A stretch of 64,000 nucleotides of DNA from NCBI GenBank assembly GCA_034382075.1, contig JAXMOZ010000001.1:1-64000 (forward strand). Direction: 5' to 3'. The position numbers were made by a program, and so were the translations under genes. Below, one piece after another: positions 26,638-34,971 of this stretch (positions are counted from its first letter, which is position 1; every line of letters starts with the position of its first letter). Under the pieces are notes generated by a model, which ran no database searches, was not told where the DNA came from, and saw only the letters and a program-made list of their open reading frames with translations. Source of the stretch: JAEULH01 sp034382075 (GTDB lineage: Bacteria; Pseudomonadota; Alphaproteobacteria; Rhodospirillales; Defluviicoccaceae).

Positions 26638-27570
26638 ATGTTCCGCGGCATCCAGCTCGTCCCCCCCGACACCAAGATCCCGTTCATGGCGATGCACAAG
26701 GTGTGCTTCGCCATCTCGACCGTGATCACCGTCGGCACGATCCTGCTCTTGATCTTCAAGGGGCTGAACCTCGGCATCGACTTTCGCGGCGGCATCCTGC
26801 TCGAGGTGCGGCTGCCGCAGGCGGCCGATCTGTCGGACATGCGCTCGACGCTGGGCGGCCTCGGCCTCGGCGAGGTCGGCCTGCAGTCCTTCGGCGCCGA
26901 GAACGAGGTGCTGATCCGCCTGGAGAAGCAGGAAGGCGGCGAGGAGGCACAGCAGGCGGCGGTGGCGAAAATCCGCGAAGCCTTGGGCGCCGACGTGGCC
27001 TACGAGCGGGTCGAGGTGGTGGGGCCCCAGGTCAGCGCCGAGCTGTTCCGCGACGGGATGATTGCCATGGCCGCGGCGCTGTTCGGGATCATGGTCTACG
27101 TCTGGTTCCGCTTCGAATGGCAGTTCGGCGTCGCCGCGATGATCGCCGATCTCCACGACGTCGTCGCCACCATCGGCCTGTTCGCCCTGCTCGGGCTCGA
27201 CTTCGACCTGACGTCGGTGGCGGCGCTGCTCACCATCGCCGGTTACTCGGTGAACGACACCGTCGTCGTCTTCGACCGCCACCGGGAGAACCTGCGCAAA
27301 TACAAGACCATGCCGCTGACGCAGTTGTTCGACCTGTCGATCAACCAGACGCTGTCGCGCACCGCGGTCACCTCGGTTACGGCCCTGTTGGCGTTGTTCG
27401 CGCTCTACTTTTTCGGCGGCGAGGTGCTTCGCAACTTCAGTATCGCGATGATCTTCGGCATCGTCTTCGGCACCTACTCCTCGATCTTCATCGCCACCCC
27501 GCCCTTGCTCTACCTGAACCTGCGCCGCGGCACCGCCGCCGAGGAGAAGGCGCTGGCGGAGGCGCCCTGA
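26638..27570 (+). CDS. secF: Protein translocase subunit SecF
   Basis: Partner of SecD, 310 aa with six membrane helices. Recognised from GLNLGIDFRGGILLEV after the first helix and from TIAGYSVNDTVVVFDRHREN and LSRTAVTSVTALLALFALY in the C-terminal helical block. The gap to secD is 10 bases. The following Mth938-like gene starts 2 bases after its stop, giving a four-gene operon. Confidence 0.97.
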   Translation: MFRGIQLVPPDTKIPFMAMHKVCFAISTVITVGTILLLIFKGLNLGIDFRGGILLEVRLPQAADLSDMRSTLGGLGLGEVGLQSFGAENEVLIRLEKQEGGEEAQQAAVAKIREALGADVAYERVEVVGPQVSAELFRDGMIAMAAALFGIMVYVWFRFEWQFGVAAMIADLHDVVATIGLFALLGLDFDLTSVAALLTIAGYSVNDTVVVFDRHRENLRKYKTMPLTQLFDLSINQTLSRTAVTSVTALLALFALYFFGGEVLRNFSIAMIFGIVFGTYSSIFIATPPLLYLNLRRGTAAEEKALAEAP

Positions 27571-27572
27571 GC

Positions 27573-27941
27573 GTGGCCGCGCCAGCCAACCCGCCGCAGC
27601 AGATCCAGGCCTACCGGGGCGGCGGGTTCAGGGTGTCCGGCGAACGCTTCGAGGGTTCGGTGCTGATCGGCGCCGACCGGACGACGGCCTGGCCGGCCAA
27701 AACCGTCGACGACATCTCCGCCGCCGCGCTGGCGGCGCTGGTTGCCGAGGCGGCGCAAGGCGTGATCGTGATGGTGGGTTGCGGCCGGTCGTTCCAGCCG
27801 ATGCCAAGGGCGCTGCGCCAGGAACTCGCCGCCGCCGGCGTCCACGCCGAGTGGATGGACACCGGCGCCGCCTGCCGAACCTTCAACCTGCTGGTGAGCG
27901 AGGGCCGCGAGGTCCGCGCCGCGCTGCTGGCGGTGGAGTAG
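27573..27941 (+). CDS. Mth938-like domain protein (DUF498 family)
   Basis: A 122 aa protein of the Mth938/NDUFAF3-like fold. Visible features are IQAYRGGGFRVSGERFEGSV, the central VIVMVGCGRSFQPM and the late WMDTGAACRTFNLLVSEGR. The mitochondrial relative NDUFAF3 assists complex I assembly; whether this holds in bacteria is not established. The GTG start at 27573, 2 bases after the secF stop, is chosen for spacing. The secDF-linked position is common in alphaproteobacteria. Confidence 0.85.
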   Translation: MAAPANPPQQIQAYRGGGFRVSGERFEGSVLIGADRTTAWPAKTVDDISAAALAALVAEAAQGVIVMVGCGRSFQPMPRALRQELAAAGVHAEWMDTGAACRTFNLLVSEGREVRAALLAVE

Positions 27942-27962
27942 CCGCGCGGCCCTCACAAACCG

Positions 27963-28030
27963 TCATCGCCGCACTTGTTGCGGCGATCCACGAAGACGTG
28001 GACCCCCGGGACAAGCCCGGGGGTGACGAA
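27963..28030. repeat. Palindromic intergenic repeat (GTCATC...GGTGACG type)
   Basis: Begins near GTCATCGCCGCA and ends with a strong hairpin, CCCCCGGG-ACAAG-CCCGGGGG, then TGACG. The ends are inverted repeats typical of dispersed elements in alphaproteobacteria. It lies between the convergent secDF operon and sodB and may serve as a bidirectional transcript end. Confidence 0.6.
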
Positions 28031-28109
28031 AGAGGGATTGAAGGGGCCAGCGAAAGCACGTGAAAGGCTGTTTGCGGGTCCGGCTGCGTCGACCCGGTCG
28101 CGAGCCGCG

Positions 28110-28709
28110 TCACGCCTTCTTCAGGTTCTCGGCGACGAAGTCCCAGTTGATCAGGCTGTCCATGAACGCCTGGACGAAGTCGGGCCGGCGGTTCTGGTAG
28201 TCGAGGTAGTAGGCGTGCTCCCAGACGTCGCAGGTGAGCAGCGCGGTCTTGCCGTGCGCCATCGGGTTCTCGGCGTTCGGGGTCTTCATCACCGCGAGCT
28301 TGCCGCCGTCGGCCACCAGCCAGCCCCAGCCGCTGCCGAACTGGGTGACGCAGGCGTTCTTGAACTCCTCCTTGAACTTGTCCATCGAGCCGAACGAGGC
28401 GTCGATCGCCGCCGCCACCTCGCCGCTTGGCGCGCCGCCGCCACCCGGCTTCATGCAATGCCAGAAAAAGGTGTGGTTCCACACCTGCGCGGCGTTGTTG
28501 AAGACGCCGACCTGGTCGGCCTTGCCGAAGGTCGAGGTGACGATGTCCTCAAGGCTGTGGCCGGCCAGCGGCTTGTCCTTGATCAGGTTATTGAGGTTGG
28601 TGACGTAGGCCTGGTGATGCTTGCCGTGGTGGAAGTCCAGGGTGTTGGCCGAAATATGCGGCGCCAGCGCGGTCTTGTCGTAAGGCAGGGGGGGCAGTTC
28701 AAAAGCCAT
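28110..28709 (-). CDS. sodB: Superoxide dismutase, Fe type
   Basis: Dismutates superoxide; 199 aa. The metal ligands are recognisable: His in FELPPLPYDKTALAPHIS, His in WNHTFFWHCMKPGGG, and Asp plus His in TCDVWEHAYYLDYQN. The HHGKHHQAYV block and GSGWGWLV support the Fe/Mn family, and the overall pattern favours Fe. No signal peptide is seen, so it is cytoplasmic. Confidence 0.93.
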   Translation of the reverse strand: MAFELPPLPYDKTALAPHISANTLDFHHGKHHQAYVTNLNNLIKDKPLAGHSLEDIVTSTFGKADQVGVFNNAAQVWNHTFFWHCMKPGGGGAPSGEVAAAIDASFGSMDKFKEEFKNACVTQFGSGWGWLVADGGKLAVMKTPNAENPMAHGKTALLTCDVWEHAYYLDYQNRRPDFVQAFMDSLINWDFVAENLKKA

Positions 28710-28807
28710 AATGTCCCTCGTTCCCGGGTTTGGAATTCGCGTCCATCGGAAGGTATGGCCGATGGGGCGACATTGGAAGGTTTACGCGCGCTGGGGCGCT
28801 GCGCGGC

Positions 28808-29677
28808 TCAGCCGCGGCGAGCGGCGCCGGCCAGGCTGAGCAGCAGGCAGCCGTGGCGCTGCCAGCGGCTCAAGCCGACCTTTTCCTGCAGCGGGTCGCG
28901 AAGCCGGAAACGGCGGGCGAGCTTCCTCGCCCGGCAGAGCACGACGCAGACGTAGAGACGAAGCCTCCGATCCGCCACCAGTGACGGCAGCCGCTCGGCC
29001 TCGGCGAGCAGGGCGTCGACGCCGTCGAGAACCCGGTCGAGGACTGCCCGGGTCTGACCGCGCGCCGACGACGCGGCGAGGTGGCCGGGGGAGATCGAGG
29101 CATCGCGCATGAAACTCGCCGGAATGCAGAGCCAGGGGCCGCCGCCGGCGCTGCCGTCGCGAAGCTCCTTCAGGATCCTGAGCGCGCTGCACAGGGCGTC
29201 CGCCGGCGGCCCGCAGGCCGCGGCGTCCTCGCGGCAAAGTGCAAGCATGTGCCCGCCGACCGGCGCCGCCACGCCGCGGCAGTAGTCGAGCACGTCCGCC
29301 CACGAAGCGCTGCCGGCGCTGCGCCCGTCCAGAGGATGGGCGGCCGCCGCCCGCTGCAGCGTCACCAGGATGGTGCGGGCGTGCTCGGCGGAGACGCCGT
29401 GCCGGTGGATGCTGGCCAGCAGGTCCCGGGCCGCCGCGGCCTCGTCCGGGAGGAGCGTAGGAGGCTCGCCATCGGCGGGCGGGCCGAGAGCGGCCAGCAG
29501 CGCCGCGAGCCGGGCCTGCCGGTCCTCGCGCGAGGCGAGCGGGCTCAGCGCCGCGCTCTCGGCCAGCCGGACGAAGCGGCCGAGCGCCCGGACGTCGGCG
29601 CGCACCCTTGCCGGCAACAGCCAGGGCATCAGCGAGAAGTCCCTGTCGACCTTCAGCCGGATGATCTCGCTGGTCAT
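28808..29677 (-). CDS. Squalene/phytoene synthase-like protein with degenerate active site
   Basis: A 289 aa protein with the helical layout of the trans-isoprenyl diphosphate synthase (HpnC/CrtB-like) family: MPWLLPARVRADVRALGRFV near the N terminus, LDYCRGVAAPVGGHMLALC in the middle and a late SALRILKELRDG. The Asp-rich motifs that bind Mg-diphosphate are missing: the first is RLAESAALS and the second retains only scattered acidic residues. It is therefore unlikely to condense prenyl diphosphates. It may resemble the non-catalytic NDUFAF6-type relatives, but that is inference. No hopanoid or carotenoid gene is adjacent. The ATG at 29677 is the best-placed start. Confidence 0.6.
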   Translation of the reverse strand: MTSEIIRLKVDRDFSLMPWLLPARVRADVRALGRFVRLAESAALSPLASREDRQARLAALLAALGPPADGEPPTLLPDEAAAARDLLASIHRHGVSAEHARTILVTLQRAAAAHPLDGRSAGSASWADVLDYCRGVAAPVGGHMLALCREDAAACGPPADALCSALRILKELRDGSAGGGPWLCIPASFMRDASISPGHLAASSARGQTRAVLDRVLDGVDALLAEAERLPSLVADRRLRLYVCVVLCRARKLARRFRLRDPLQEKVGLSRWQRHGCLLLSLAGAARRG

Positions 29678-29728
29678 CGTGCCCCAGAGCGGCTGGTCAT
29701 AAGGTTGAACCGCCAAAAGCAAAACATC

Positions 29729-29812
29729 GTCATCGCGGGCCGCGTAGCGGCGTGGCGATCCAGAAGACCTTTCACTGGATTGCCTCGTCGGCTACTGCCT
29801 CCTCGCAATGAC
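29729..29812. repeat. Palindromic intergenic repeat (CGTCATTGCGAG type)
   Basis: Left arm 29729-29763 (GTCATCGCGGGC...GATCCAG) and right arm 29775-29812 (CTGGATTGCC...GCAATGAC) are imperfect inverted repeats around an 11-base loop. This is the common dispersed palindrome of alphaproteobacteria. It is the only structure seen in the 317-base gene-free stretch 29678-29994. Confidence 0.7.
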
Positions 29813-29994
29813 AACACTCCCCCGGTTCAACCTCATCAGTTGCTCCATACGGAGAAGCCGCGCACCGGGTGAGCTGCAGGCCACTCGCCGACCTACGGCG
29901 GGCCAGCCTTCGTCTCGCCCCGCCCTGCTCGCCGGGCCTCCTCTCCGCCCGCCACGGCGCTTCCCGCTCGCGCCGACACACCGGTGAATCGCGC

Positions 29995-30747
29995 TTAGTA
30001 CAGGTGCTGGCCCCCGGTGATCCACAGCTCCGTGCCGGTGACATAGGCGGCGTCGTCGGAGCAGAGGAAGTAGATGCCGCGGGCGACGTCTTCCGGCGTG
30101 CCCATGCGCTCCAGCGGGATGCGCGGGATCAGCACCTCGTATTCCGGCTGGATCATGTCGGTTTCGATCTCGCCAGGGGCCACCGCGTTCACCCGGATGC
30201 CGAGGGCGGCGCACTCGTGGGCGAGCTCGCGGGTCAGGGCCGAGAGCGCCGCCTTCGAGGTGGAGTAGGCGGACCCGGCGAAGGGGTGGACGGCGTGGCC
30301 GGCGATGGAGGTGACGTTGACCACGGCGCCCTTGCCGCGGTGCAGGGCGGCGGCGAAGCCGCGCACCAGCTTCAGCCCGGCGAAAAAGTTGATCTCGAAC
30401 ACCTGCCGCCAGGCGTCGAGGTCGCCGTTGAGGCAGCCGAGGCGCTCCTTGTAGGGGGTCTTCGGCGACAGCCCGGCGTTGTTGACCAAAGCATGAAGCG
30501 GCTCGTCGCCAAGCGCGGCGTTGGCCTCGGCGATGAAGCGGTCGAGACTTTCGCCGTCGGCCAGGTCGGTCGGGATGTGGCAGGTCCAGTTGGGGTCGCG
30601 GCGGCATTCCGCCGGCACAGCGTCCCTCGAGCAGGTGATGATCCGCCAGCCGCGGTCGAGAAAGGTCTTGGCGGTGACATGGCCGATGCCGCGGCTCGCC
30701 CCGGTGACGATCACCGTCTTGCGGAGTGGCGAGACGGTGTCGGTCAT
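29995..30747 (-). CDS. SDR family oxidoreductase
   Basis: Short-chain dehydrogenase/reductase of 250 aa. The cofactor site is VIVTGASRGIGHVTAKTF, followed by NNAGLSPKTPYKERL, and the catalytic Tyr and Lys are in AYSTSKAALSALTREL. The tail VTGTELWITGGQHLY is of the classical SDR type. The substrate is not predictable. It is the last gene of the pdxH..SDR run, 18 bases after the universal stress protein. Confidence 0.88.
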   Translation of the reverse strand: MTDTVSPLRKTVIVTGASRGIGHVTAKTFLDRGWRIITCSRDAVPAECRRDPNWTCHIPTDLADGESLDRFIAEANAALGDEPLHALVNNAGLSPKTPYKERLGCLNGDLDAWRQVFEINFFAGLKLVRGFAAALHRGKGAVVNVTSIAGHAVHPFAGSAYSTSKAALSALTRELAHECAALGIRVNAVAPGEIETDMIQPEYEVLIPRIPLERMGTPEDVARGIYFLCSDDAAYVTGTELWITGGQHLY

Positions 30748-30765
30748 GACGGCATCCGGCGGCCG

Positions 30766-31617
30766 CTAATGGGCCATGAGCAGGGCCGACGGCGCATGCT
30801 CCAGCATGTACCGGGTCACGCCGCCGAGGATGAGCTGGCGCAGCCGGCTGTGGCTGTAGGCGCCCATGACCACGAGGTCGGCGGACGCGACCGCCTTGGC
30901 CACGGCCTCGCCAGCGTGGCCCGCCTCCTCCAGGGTCTGCTCGCGCGCCACGATGCCGTGCCAGGCGAGAAACTCGGCAAGCTCGCCGAGGCTCACGTCG
31001 CCCGCCCGGTCCGGGTCGGCGGAGACCACCTCGACGCTGTCGGCCAGGCGGAGGAAGTCCATTGCCGCGGCAACGGCCCGGGCGGCCTCGGCGCTGCCGT
31101 TCCAGGCGATGGCGACGCGCCGGCCGATCGCGCCTTCGCGGACGGGAGCGACCAGCACCGGGCGGCCGGTCTCAAACAGCGCGGCGTTCAAAATCACCGT
31201 CGCGTCGGTGTCCGGCCGCTGCGAGGGCCGCGCCAGGACGATGAGGTCGTGGACCCGGCCGCGCCTGGCGATCTGCTCCTCTTCCCGGCCGTCGACCTCC
31301 ACGTAGGCGATGGAGGGCGCCGGGCCTTTCGGATCGCTGGCCAACGGCAGACCGTGGTCGGCCTGAACCCGGTCGAACAGCGCCCGGGCTTCGCGCGCCC
31401 GCGCCGCCGTCTCCTTCTCGGCGAGGTCGATCAGCTCCTCGACCATCCCCGCGGACATGCCTTCGCCGACCAGCGGCACCCCAACGGCGGGATCGGGACG
31501 GACGTGCAGCGCGTCGACATGCGCATCGTGCTCGCGGGCGACCCGAAGCGCCGTCTCCAACGCCACCCGCCCGGCAACGGAGCCATCCACCGGCACCAGG
31601 ATCGTGCGGACCGCCAT
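30766..31617 (-). CDS. Universal stress protein, tandem UspA domains
   Basis: A 283 aa protein with two Usp folds. The first starts RTILVPVDGSVAGRVALETA; the second covers about residues 150-283 and ends with the ATP-binding signature VMGAYSHSRLRQLILGG followed by a membrane-facing-type tail, TRYMLEHAPSALLMAH. Usp proteins help survival under starvation or redox stress. It sits in a tight minus-strand run with an APH/kinase fusion and an SDR. Confidence 0.88.
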   Translation of the reverse strand: MAVRTILVPVDGSVAGRVALETALRVAREHDAHVDALHVRPDPAVGVPLVGEGMSAGMVEELIDLAEKETAARAREARALFDRVQADHGLPLASDPKGPAPSIAYVEVDGREEEQIARRGRVHDLIVLARPSQRPDTDATVILNAALFETGRPVLVAPVREGAIGRRVAIAWNGSAEAARAVAAAMDFLRLADSVEVVSADPDRAGDVSLGELAEFLAWHGIVAREQTLEEAGHAGEAVAKAVASADLVVMGAYSHSRLRQLILGGVTRYMLEHAPSALLMAH

Positions 31618-31683
31618 CTCATCCTCCGGTAACGCCGATGGCGACCATCATGGCGGGGCGGCCGCGGAAAGAAAAGGCCGGGC

Positions 31684-33234
31684 TCATGGCGCCGCCGCTG
31701 CGGCCTCCACCGTCTCCAGCCTTTCCCGCGCCGCGGCCAGGGTGGCCTCGGCCGCACCCGACGAGTCGATCCGCGCCCAGTCGATCTCCCCGATGTCGTA
31801 GCCCGCCTGCATCCGCACGACCGCCAAGCCGGCGTCGGAGACGTCGCCCCGGCGTCCGTCCACCCGCCCCGCCAGTACCGCCGTGGGCGCCTCCAGCCAC
31901 AGTCCGGTGAACGGCACCCCGTGCCGCGCCGCCAGCGCCCGGATGGCCGCGCGCTCTTCCGGGCAGGCGAACACGGCGTCGGCGATGACGGTGCAGCCGG
32001 CGGCCAAGGCCGCCGAGGCTTCGTCGTAGAGGCCCAGGTAGGTCCGCTCGGTCATCTCCCGGCTGTAGCCGTGCGCTCCGAGCCGCGCCGTCAGCGGCAC
32101 GCCGGCGAGCCGCTTGCGGATCGCGTCCGTCCGCACCGCCCGCGCACCGCAGCCATTGCCCAGGCCCGGGGCAAGCGCCCGCCCGAGCTTCGACTTGCCG
32201 CTCCCCGACAGCCCGCCGACCGCGATCAGCCGCGGCGGGACGGCGGCGAGCGCGGCCGCCGCCGAGTCGAGGTAGCGCTCGGCGCCGTCGAACAGCCGGC
32301 GTGCCTCCCCGGGATCGGAATGCGCCTGCGCCGCCGTGGCGTCGACGATGGCGCGGATCCCGGCGCGAAGCGACAGAAACAGCGGCAGGGCGGCGAGGCC
32401 CTCGCTGCCGCCGGCGTTGTCCAGGTACCGGTTGAGGACCAGCGAGGCGAGGTCGGCACGGCCGCGGTAGCGCAGGTCCATGAGCAGGAAGGCGAGGTCG
32501 TAGAGGACGTCGATCTCGGCGAAGGCATCGTCGAACTCGATCGCGTCGAACAGTGTCGCCCGGCCGTCGATCAGGACGATGTTGCGCAGGTGCAGATCGC
32601 CGTGGCAGCGGCGGACGAGGCCCTGCTCGCGCCTGCCGTCCAAAAGCCGCGCGACCTCCGCCAGCGACGCCCTCCAGCGGGCGACGAGCCGGCCGACTTT
32701 GCCCGGATCGAGCCCGGTCGCGGCGAGGCTGTCGGCGTTGTTGCCGATCACGGCTGCCATGGCGGCGCTGCCGCCCGCCCAACGCCTCGGCTCCGCGTTG
32801 CGGTGGAAGGCGGCGATGTGGTCGGCCAGGTCCTCCATGATCTCGCGGGTGAGCAGGCCCCGCTCGGCCATGCTCGCGAACAGGGCGCCTTCGTCGAACC
32901 GCGCCATCTCCACCAGCCAATCGACCGGCTCGCCCGCCCCGCCGACGCCGAGCCGCCCGCCGGCGTCCCGGGTGACGGCGACGACCCCGCGGTAGATCGT
33001 CGGCGCCGTCCTGCGGTTGATCCGCACCTCGGCCTCGCAAAAGGCGCGCCGGCGCTCCGCCGTGGTGAAATCCAGGTACGGATAGCGGACCGCGCGCTTG
33101 AGCTTGTAGGCGCGGTCGTCGGCGATGAAGACGATGGAGGCGTGGGTCTCGCAGCGCCGCGGCGGCTCGGCCAGCCCGAAAGCCTCCGGCCGCGAGAGGA
33201 AGGCGATGACCTCGGCCTGGTCCGGAAGCGGCAC
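31684..33234 (-). CDS. Aminoglycoside-phosphotransferase-like / P-loop kinase fusion protein
   Basis: Two-domain protein of 516 aa. The N-terminal 330 residues resemble an APH/choline-kinase fold, with RCHGDLHLRNIVLIDG as catalytic loop and LFDAIEFDD as the metal-binding segment. The C-terminal domain has a P-loop, AVGGLSGSGKSKLG, and resembles small-molecule kinases. This fusion is a widespread family often next to stress genes, usually without proven substrate; it should not be read as antibiotic resistance. The gap to the upstream cation efflux gene is 9 bases. Confidence 0.82.
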   Translation of the reverse strand: MPLPDQAEVIAFLSRPEAFGLAEPPRRCETHASIVFIADDRAYKLKRAVRYPYLDFTTAERRRAFCEAEVRINRRTAPTIYRGVVAVTRDAGGRLGVGGAGEPVDWLVEMARFDEGALFASMAERGLLTREIMEDLADHIAAFHRNAEPRRWAGGSAAMAAVIGNNADSLAATGLDPGKVGRLVARWRASLAEVARLLDGRREQGLVRRCHGDLHLRNIVLIDGRATLFDAIEFDDAFAEIDVLYDLAFLLMDLRYRGRADLASLVLNRYLDNAGGSEGLAALPLFLSLRAGIRAIVDATAAQAHSDPGEARRLFDGAERYLDSAAAALAAVPPRLIAVGGLSGSGKSKLGRALAPGLGNGCGARAVRTDAIRKRLAGVPLTARLGAHGYSREMTERTYLGLYDEASAALAAGCTVIADAVFACPEERAAIRALAARHGVPFTGLWLEAPTAVLAGRVDGRRGDVSDAGLAVVRMQAGYDIGEIDWARIDSSGAAEATLAAARERLETVEAAAAAP

Positions 33235-33243
33235 TCGCCCGGC

Positions 33244-34209
33244 CTAACGAAATACCGCCCGCCGCTCCTCGACGCCGTCGGGATCCTCGTGGATCAGCAC
33301 CTCGGCGTTGGGAAAGGCGGCCTCGACCTGCTCCATCACCTCGTCCGAGATCGCGTGTGCCTCGAACAGGGTGAGGTCCCGGTCCATTTCCAGGTGGAAC
33401 TGGATGAAGGTGTGGGTGCCGGACGAGCGGGTGCGGAGGTCGTGCATGCTGATGACCGCCGGATGCGCGGTGGCGATCGCCTTGATCTTCGCCCGGTCGT
33501 CCTGGGCGAGTTCACGGTCCATCAGCAGCTGCAGGCTGGAGGAGAACACGCTCCAGGCGCTGATCAGGATGTAGAAGGCGATGGCGATGCCGAACAGCGG
33601 GTCGGCGAGGGTGAAGCCGAAGTTCGCGGCGAGCACCAGCGCGCAGATGACGCTGGCGTTCATCAACAGGTCGCTGCGGTAGTGCAGGGCGTCGGCGCCG
33701 ATGGCAACCGAGCCGGTGCGGCGAACGACGTAGCGCTGGAACAGGACGAGGCCCAGCGTCAGCACGATCGAGCCCAGCATCACCGCGATGCCGACGGCCG
33801 AGTCCTCGACCGGGGTGGGGCGAAAAAGCCTGGAGCCCGCCTCGAACACCAGCAGCACCGCCGAGCCGGCGATGAAGGCGGCCTGGGCCAGCCCGGCCAA
33901 GGGCTCGGCCTTGCCATGGCCGAAGCGGTGGTCGCGGTCGGGCGGAACCGCGGCGTGGCGAATGGCGACGAAGTTGACCAGCGAGGCGGTGAGGTCGAGC
34001 AGCGAATCGATCAGCGACGACAGGATGCTGACGGCGTCGGTGGCGAGGTAGGCGGCGGTCTTGCCGGCGATGAGCAGCGTCGCCACCGCCACCGCCGCAG
34101 TCGCCGCCCAGCGCTTGAGGCTGTCCTCGTGCCGGGCTGCGGCTTCGCCCGCGGCTCGGGGCGAGCCGGCCTCGGTGCCCGCTCCGGCCGTTTCCGGCGC
34201 CGACATCAT
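33244..34209 (-). CDS. Cation diffusion facilitator family transporter (FieF-like)
   Basis: Divalent-metal/proton antiporter, 321 aa. It has six membrane helices; metal-site signatures are visible in SLIDSLLDLTASLVNF and ADALHYRSDLLMN (HxxxD), with DRDHRFGHGKAEPLAGL between. A cytoplasmic C-terminal domain (about 225-310) contains HDLRTRSSGTHTFIQFHLEM, as in FieF. Likely ions are Zn or Fe. The ATG at 34209 overlaps the pdxH stop (ATGA). Confidence 0.92.
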   Translation of the reverse strand: MMSAPETAGAGTEAGSPRAAGEAAARHEDSLKRWAATAAVAVATLLIAGKTAAYLATDAVSILSSLIDSLLDLTASLVNFVAIRHAAVPPDRDHRFGHGKAEPLAGLAQAAFIAGSAVLLVFEAGSRLFRPTPVEDSAVGIAVMLGSIVLTLGLVLFQRYVVRRTGSVAIGADALHYRSDLLMNASVICALVLAANFGFTLADPLFGIAIAFYILISAWSVFSSSLQLLMDRELAQDDRAKIKAIATAHPAVISMHDLRTRSSGTHTFIQFHLEMDRDLTLFEAHAISDEVMEQVEAAFPNAEVLIHEDPDGVEERRAVFR

Positions 34210-34799
34210 GGGTACAGCTCCTCCACGGCCCAGCCGGGCGGGCCCTCGGAGGCGCGGCGATAGACGTGGCGCATGTGCAGTCGGAACGGCCGGTCCTCCC
34301 AGAACTCGATCGACGCCGGCACCACGCAAAAGCCGGACCAGAAGGGCGGCCGCGGCACCGCGCCGACGACGAACCTGGCCGTGTACTTGGCGACCCGCGC
34401 CTCCAGCTCGAACCGGCCGCGGAGCGGTTGCGACTGCTTCGAGGCCCAGGCTCCGAGCTGGCTCACCCGGGCCCGGGTGGCGAAATAGGCGTCGGCCTCC
34501 TCGTCGCCCACCTCCTCGATCCGACCCTCGACCCGCACCTGCCGGCGCAGCGTCTTCCAGTGGAAGCAGAGCGCCGCCTGCGGGTGGGCGCGAAGCTCCG
34601 CCGCCTTGCGGCTGCCGAGGTTGGTATAGAAGACGAAGCCGCGCGCGTCCGCGCCCTTCAGCAGCACCATGCGCACCGAGGGCGCGCCGTCGGCGCCGAC
34701 CGTCGCCAGCGCCATGGCGTTCGGGTCGTTGGGCTCGCTACGCTCGGCGTCCGCCAGCCATTGGGCGAAACGGTCCAGCGGATCGTCCGTTGCGGTCAT
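34206..34799 (-). CDS. pdxH: Pyridoxamine 5'-phosphate oxidase
   Basis: FMN enzyme making pyridoxal 5'-phosphate, 197 aa. Motifs are AMALATVGADGAPSVRMVLL, GFVFYTNLGSRKAAEL, the FMN/PLP-binding RQVRVEGRIEEV and the C-terminal WEDRPFRLHMRHVYRR. The ATG at 34799 gives the usual length. It heads a minus-strand run (pdxH, cation efflux, APH/kinase, Usp, SDR) and is divergent from the DnaJ-like gene. Confidence 0.95.
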   Translation of the reverse strand: MTATDDPLDRFAQWLADAERSEPNDPNAMALATVGADGAPSVRMVLLKGADARGFVFYTNLGSRKAAELRAHPQAALCFHWKTLRRQVRVEGRIEEVGDEEADAYFATRARVSQLGAWASKQSQPLRGRFELEARVAKYTARFVVGAVPRPPFWSGFCVVPASIEFWEDRPFRLHMRHVYRRASEGPPGWAVEELYP

Positions 34800-34971
34800 G
34801 GTCCTCGGCCTACCTCGAGGGCGCTTTGCTTTCACCCGTTGCGGCGCAATGTAAGATCCAGCTCCGGCACAAGCCAACCCGACCGGGATCCTGCTTTCCG
34901 AAAATTGTCCCGGCGCCGGCATCGGCCTATGTTGCGGCAGGCGGCGCTGTGGCCGTCGCGGGGGAGGGCGG

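Noticed and set aside
24642..26840. 732-codon minus-strand frame opposite secD
   Set aside because: Low-complexity, His/Asp/Gly-rich translation without any domain; secD on the plus strand is unmistakable.
31684..33234. Aminoglycoside resistance gene
   Set aside because: The APH-like domain is fused to a P-loop kinase in a housekeeping/stress context; this family is not a known resistance determinant.
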